Shown here one piece after another: positions 61,071-64,000 of a DNA stretch of 64,000 bases. The stretch is from Synechococcus sp. KORDI-52. GTDB lineage: Bacteria > Cyanobacteriota > Cyanobacteriia > PCC-6307 > Cyanobiaceae. Below the pieces are notes generated by a model. That model was not told the DNA's origin. It made no database searches and saw only the letters and a program-made list of their open reading frames with translations. Positions within the stretch are counted from its first letter, which is position 1. Each line of letters opens with the position of its first letter. The position numbers and the translations under genes were made by a program. The stretch spans positions 1,116,001 to 1,180,000 of the forward strand of contig NZ_CP006271.1 in assembly GCF_000737595.1 (NCBI RefSeq). Reading direction: 5' to 3'.

Positions 61071-64000
61071 ATGGCCTCGCAACCAACTTCCAATGCCTCC
61101 GCCAAGAACAAGGAAACCCATGCCTTGAAAGATGCGGATATGACCATCCACGGTGATGGAATTTTGAATGCGTTTGTTCCTGAGGTCGGAACCAATTCTG
61201 TCTTGGCTCACGGAGTCAATACCAACGGCGATGCGAGTGCAAAAGCCAAGAGCAAGGCATCGGCAGCGATCATTGAATCAGACTTAACCAGCAAAGGTGA
61301 TGCGACAGTCAATGCCCGTCAGCAACTTGCTCTAATTGCTGATGCTGATACCACGAACGGAGATGCTATCGCTAAAGCAAAAAATGATATCAATAGCGAG
61401 GAAACGGGCGGAATAATTAACAGTAATCAAAATATCAAAGGTGCCTATGTTCAAGATGTAGATGTCAAGAATGCTACTTCCGCCGAAGCCACAACAACTT
61501 CAGGGGTTTCAACTGCAAAAGCGATCGAACATAGTACCTATGGTGTGTTTAATAGCGATCAAAGGAGTAAAAGTACATATGATGCAACCGTCATCAACAA
61601 GAACAGTATTATCTCTGATGCAAAAACTACAACAGGTGAAACCTTTAGTGGTGATTCAGGCACGAACGCGAAGAGCAAGAGTGGGGAACGCACGGGTATT
61701 CGCTTTGGTGATGCTGAAACAGCTTCTGCTGGAGAGTCAATTGAACTGAAGACGGGTGGTGATGCTCATATTTCAGTTGATGTTGGCACTGCTGATGATC
61801 CGAATGTAGTCAGTGCTTCTGCCAAAACAAAGGGTTCCGGTGATGCACATGCATCACTTGTTACGTCCAACAATTACGGCATTACTGGTAAATCTTTTGA
61901 GACAAAGGTAACTCCTGGTGAGCCCGAAGTACTAGAATATGAAGCTCGTCCTAGCCAAAGTACTTCAGTTAATCCTGGAACAAAGAATAGGTTATTTATA
62001 GTATTTGACGAACCATATACTGGAGACACAATTACACTTAAAGGAATTCGACTAGCAGACTCCGATCCTGATATTGCAAACTATACATTCAAGTTCAAAG
62101 ATCCTAGCGGCGCTGAGGCTCAGCCAAATGAAAGACCTATAAAAATTACAAGTGGAGGTGGGACAGCCCCAGGACCGGATAATGACATCGTCTTGAATGC
62201 ATCAATAGGTTATACAAATATCAAGGAAATTAAAATCTTTGGCGAGGAAGATGGGACAAATGGAGGAGATAAAGGGTCAGGACTATTAGGCATAACTTTT
62301 ACAGGCCCCGTTCAAGTACTTGGCGATACCGGTGAACCAATAAGCGTCAATGTTGTTGTTGATGGATTCAACGCGACGATTAAGGGTAACGCTAACATCG
62401 TCGCAACAGTGGCGAATGATTACACTTCGTCTGCTAAAACGACGACGGGAGATGCAAGTGCCAGCTCGTCGACATCTGGACGAAATGGGCAAGGAGAAGT
62501 AATTGCTATTGATGCCAATGCTGTCAGTGTCAAAGGAACGGGAATTATTGCTGGAAGTGTAGAAAACCATCAATCTACATCAGCCAAGACGACTACAGGT
62601 AGAGCCGAAGCAGAGTCGCAAGATGGTCTTGTGAAAGGCGTCAGAGCTAATGATCTTTTGATTAACGAGACTGCCACAATCACAGGAGATGTAAAGACTG
62701 ATGTCGTAGCAAAAGCAGTCACCCATGGAGGAGGAGATGCAGAGGCATCAGCGAATTCATTCAATCCAGATGCCAAGAATTCTTCATTTGGTGGGGAGTC
62801 AGTTGGTGCAGATATTGAAACGGTTGTAGCCAAACAAGCGTTGAATATAAATGGAAGTGTCGAATCAAAATTCGATGTTGATGCCAAAAATAATCACGGT
62901 GACGCTTCTGCATCCTCGGCAGAACTTCAAGTCACGGGTGTCTTAATTAAAGACACTAAAGGAGCAGATGTTGACATCGAAGGTAGTGCAACAGTTGAGC
63001 AAGATGTGTTTGCTAAAACCGTTGGGGGTGGGAATGCAGAAGCAACAATCACCTCTGGTCCTGATTTTTCAGAAACAGTTCCGCTAAAACTAGATGGCAT
63101 CACTGGTATTGCCAGCACCTCTGGAATCAATGCCAAAGGGATGCTGAATGTTCACGGTGTTGTTGAGTACGACGGCACCGCTGTTGCGAAGAACACGACT
63201 GGTAATGCCAAGGCCCGAGTTGGAACAGACGACCTTCCTTTGCAGGATATGGTCGGCACACTGCTTGTGAATTCTGGTCCGAAGAGCGGCAGTGCCGGCA
63301 TGCATGTGAGTGGTAAATCAACCGCAGATACTGTTGCAAAAGCAACCACACATTCTGGCAAAGCTGTTGCTTCTGTGGATTCTGATCCTGTCAAAGGTGT
63401 CAAGAGCAATGCCGGAACGCTTTATATGTCGAAAGGAGATCTTTCGGTTGATGGTGATGCGACATTTACGGCAGATGTTGATTCTCGATCGACTGGATCG
63501 AGTGGTTCAGGAGGTAAGTCTTCTGCATCTGCTGATGTCTCGAATGTGGTTGGTGTTGATCTTTCCCAGCTTGATAGTAGAGAGAAAGCAAGTGCGAATC
63601 AGCTTAAAGCAGCTGGTCATATCGATGTTGACGGTCACGTTGACACAACGCTCAATGCGCAAGCTGTCAATACAACAGGGCGATCGACTGCATCAACAAC
63701 AACCAGTCTGCAAAAGGGTGTTTTGATCAGTGACAACGATAATTCTTTCCCCCCTTCTAACGATAGTACGGTTGTTCGAGGCAGCTCTGTCGATATTGAG
63801 GGTGGTGTCATTAGCACATCAATTGCCAATGCAGTCAGCCATGGTGGTGGAGGTGCATTTGCCAGTGCGGATGCGGTTAACCCTAAGAATGTTGATGTTA
63901 GGGATAGAAACTTCTCAACATTTGGCGGTGAGACTGTTGGTGTTGATGTCGACAAGGTTGTTTCCAAGTCTGACTTGAAATTAAACGGCAGTGTCGAAAC
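61071..64000 (+). CDS. N-terminal part of a giant repeat protein, open at the window end
   Basis: Frame from ATG 61071, with AAAGGA 8 nt upstream, stays open to the last base: 976 codons visible and no stop. The protein is very rich in Ala, Thr, Ser, Asp, Gly and Lys. It has only one Tyr-rich stretch and virtually no Cys or Trp. It is built of about 16 degenerate units of 40-60 residues, typically ending in a GDAxAxA motif (for example TNGDASAKAKSKASA, AKTTTGDASAS, THGGGDAEASA, NHGDASASS). Residues about 275-410 are a non-repeat domain. There is no N-terminal signal peptide or membrane helix, as expected for type I secreted proteins. Likely a giant cell-surface protein, comparable in kind to SwmB of motile Synechococcus, but identity is unproven. 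AT-richer than neighbours. Confidence 0.85.
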   Translation, partial: MASQPTSNASAKNKETHALKDADMTIHGDGILNAFVPEVGTNSVLAHGVNTNGDASAKAKSKASAAIIESDLTSKGDATVNARQQLALIADADTTNGDAIAKAKNDINSEETGGIINSNQNIKGAYVQDVDVKNATSAEATTTSGVSTAKAIEHSTYGVFNSDQRSKSTYDATVINKNSIISDAKTTTGETFSGDSGTNAKSKSGERTGIRFGDAETASAGESIELKTGGDAHISVDVGTADDPNVVSASAKTKGSGDAHASLVTSNNYGITGKSFETKVTPGEPEVLEYEARPSQSTSVNPGTKNRLFIVFDEPYTGDTITLKGIRLADSDPDIANYTFKFKDPSGAEAQPNERPIKITSGGGTAPGPDNDIVLNASIGYTNIKEIKIFGEEDGTNGGDKGSGLLGITFTGPVQVLGDTGEPISVNVVVDGFNATIKGNANIVATVANDYTSSAKTTTGDASASSSTSGRNGQGEVIAIDANAVSVKGTGIIAGSVENHQSTSAKTTTGRAEAESQDGLVKGVRANDLLINETATITGDVKTDVVAKAVTHGGGDAEASANSFNPDAKNSSFGGESVGADIETVVAKQALNINGSVESKFDVDAKNNHGDASASSAELQVTGVLIKDTKGADVDIEGSATVEQDVFAKTVGGGNAEATITSGPDFSETVPLKLDGITGIASTSGINAKGMLNVHGVVEYDGTAVAKNTTGNAKARVGTDDLPLQDMVGTLLVNSGPKSGSAGMHVSGKSTADTVAKATTHSGKAVASVDSDPVKGVKSNAGTLYMSKGDLSVDGDATFTADVDSRSTGSSGSGGKSSASADVSNVVGVDLSQLDSREKASANQLKAAGHIDVDGHVDTTLNAQAVNTTGRSTASTTTSLQKGVLISDNDNSFPPSNDSTVVRGSSVDIEGGVISTSIANAVSHGGGGAFASADAVNPKNVDVRDRNFSTFGGETVGVDVDKVVSKSDLKLNGSVE
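62715..62864 (+). repeat. Long-period repeat of the giant protein, copy A
   Basis: 50 residues starting AVTHGGGDAEASAN, continuing FGGESVGADIETVV and ending LNINGSVE. It matches copy B at 63831, 372 codons later. Confidence 0.8.
63831..63998 (+). repeat. Long-period repeat of the giant protein, copy B
   Basis: 56 residues starting AVSHGGGGAFASAD, continuing FGGETVGVDVDKVV and ending LKLNGSVE. It differs from copy A mainly by a six-residue insertion before FGGE. The window ends here, so more copies may follow. Confidence 0.8.

Noticed and set aside
60800-61195. 131-codon minus frame overlapping the start of the giant gene
   Set aside because: Composition is Phe/Ser/Thr/Cys-rich and erratic. 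It overlaps the well-supported 61071 start and its ribosome-binding site.

Overview
The window looks like a chromosomal segment of a marine picocyanobacterium, most likely a marine Synechococcus. The RNA polymerase beta-prime is split into rpoC1 and rpoC2. There is a high-light-inducible (Hli) protein, the pipX-pipY-sepF-proC block, Ycf35 and LrtA-type HPF, and a biotin cluster with a BioK-like esterase. Most genes are GC-rich and tightly packed, with many 1-11 nt overlaps. No rRNA, tRNA, CRISPR array or transposase was seen.

Layout. 1-7.3 kb: rpoC1, rpoC2, hli and rlmN, the last three joined by overlapping start/stop codons. 7.4-12.4 kb: an SSF symporter, a 41-residue membrane peptide, a HEAT-repeat protein, DUF2997, Ycf35, a ferredoxin and an aldo/keto reductase. 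12.4-18.9 kb: rsmG, a DnaJ-domain protein, DUF3143, bioA and the leftward bioF-bioK-bioC-bioD cluster. 18.9-22.5 kb: a broken BASS-family transporter gene, then an islet of very small genes bounded by a 22-nt direct repeat of the transporter 3' end. 22.7-27.5 kb: a Ski2-like helicase, fumC and a DUF1997 protein.

27.5-41.6 kb is a surface-polysaccharide region. It holds a KpsT-like ATPase that has lost its catalytic motifs, a KpsM-like permease, a KpsE-like chain-length/export protein, two very large multi-domain glycosyltransferases, and all four dTDP-L-rhamnose genes (rfbABCD) in a leftward run headed by a tRNA-dihydrouridine synthase. The export genes are visibly more AT-rich than their surroundings, suggesting later acquisition. 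The set is consistent with a rhamnose-containing capsule or O-antigen.

41.6-60.1 kb is mostly housekeeping. It carries DUF1823, two L,D-transpeptidase-like proteins, a cellulose-synthase-like enzyme, der, an EcfT/CbiQ-type protein, pipX-pipY-sepF-proC, cobI, mtnD, a small methyltransferase, a GT4 enzyme, an MFS transporter, recO, a DeoC-like protein lacking the Schiff-base lysine, hpf/lrtA, lipB, an acyl-CoA synthetase and a YlqD-like protein.

60.1-64.0 kb holds about 0.8 kb of AT-rich DNA without a convincing gene. It leads into a reading frame that starts at 61071 and is still open at the window edge (976 codons visible). It encodes a degenerate repeat protein rich in Ala, Thr, Asp and Gly, with an additional 372-residue long-range periodicity, and is probably the start of a giant secreted cell-surface protein. 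This is the most unusual element of the window.
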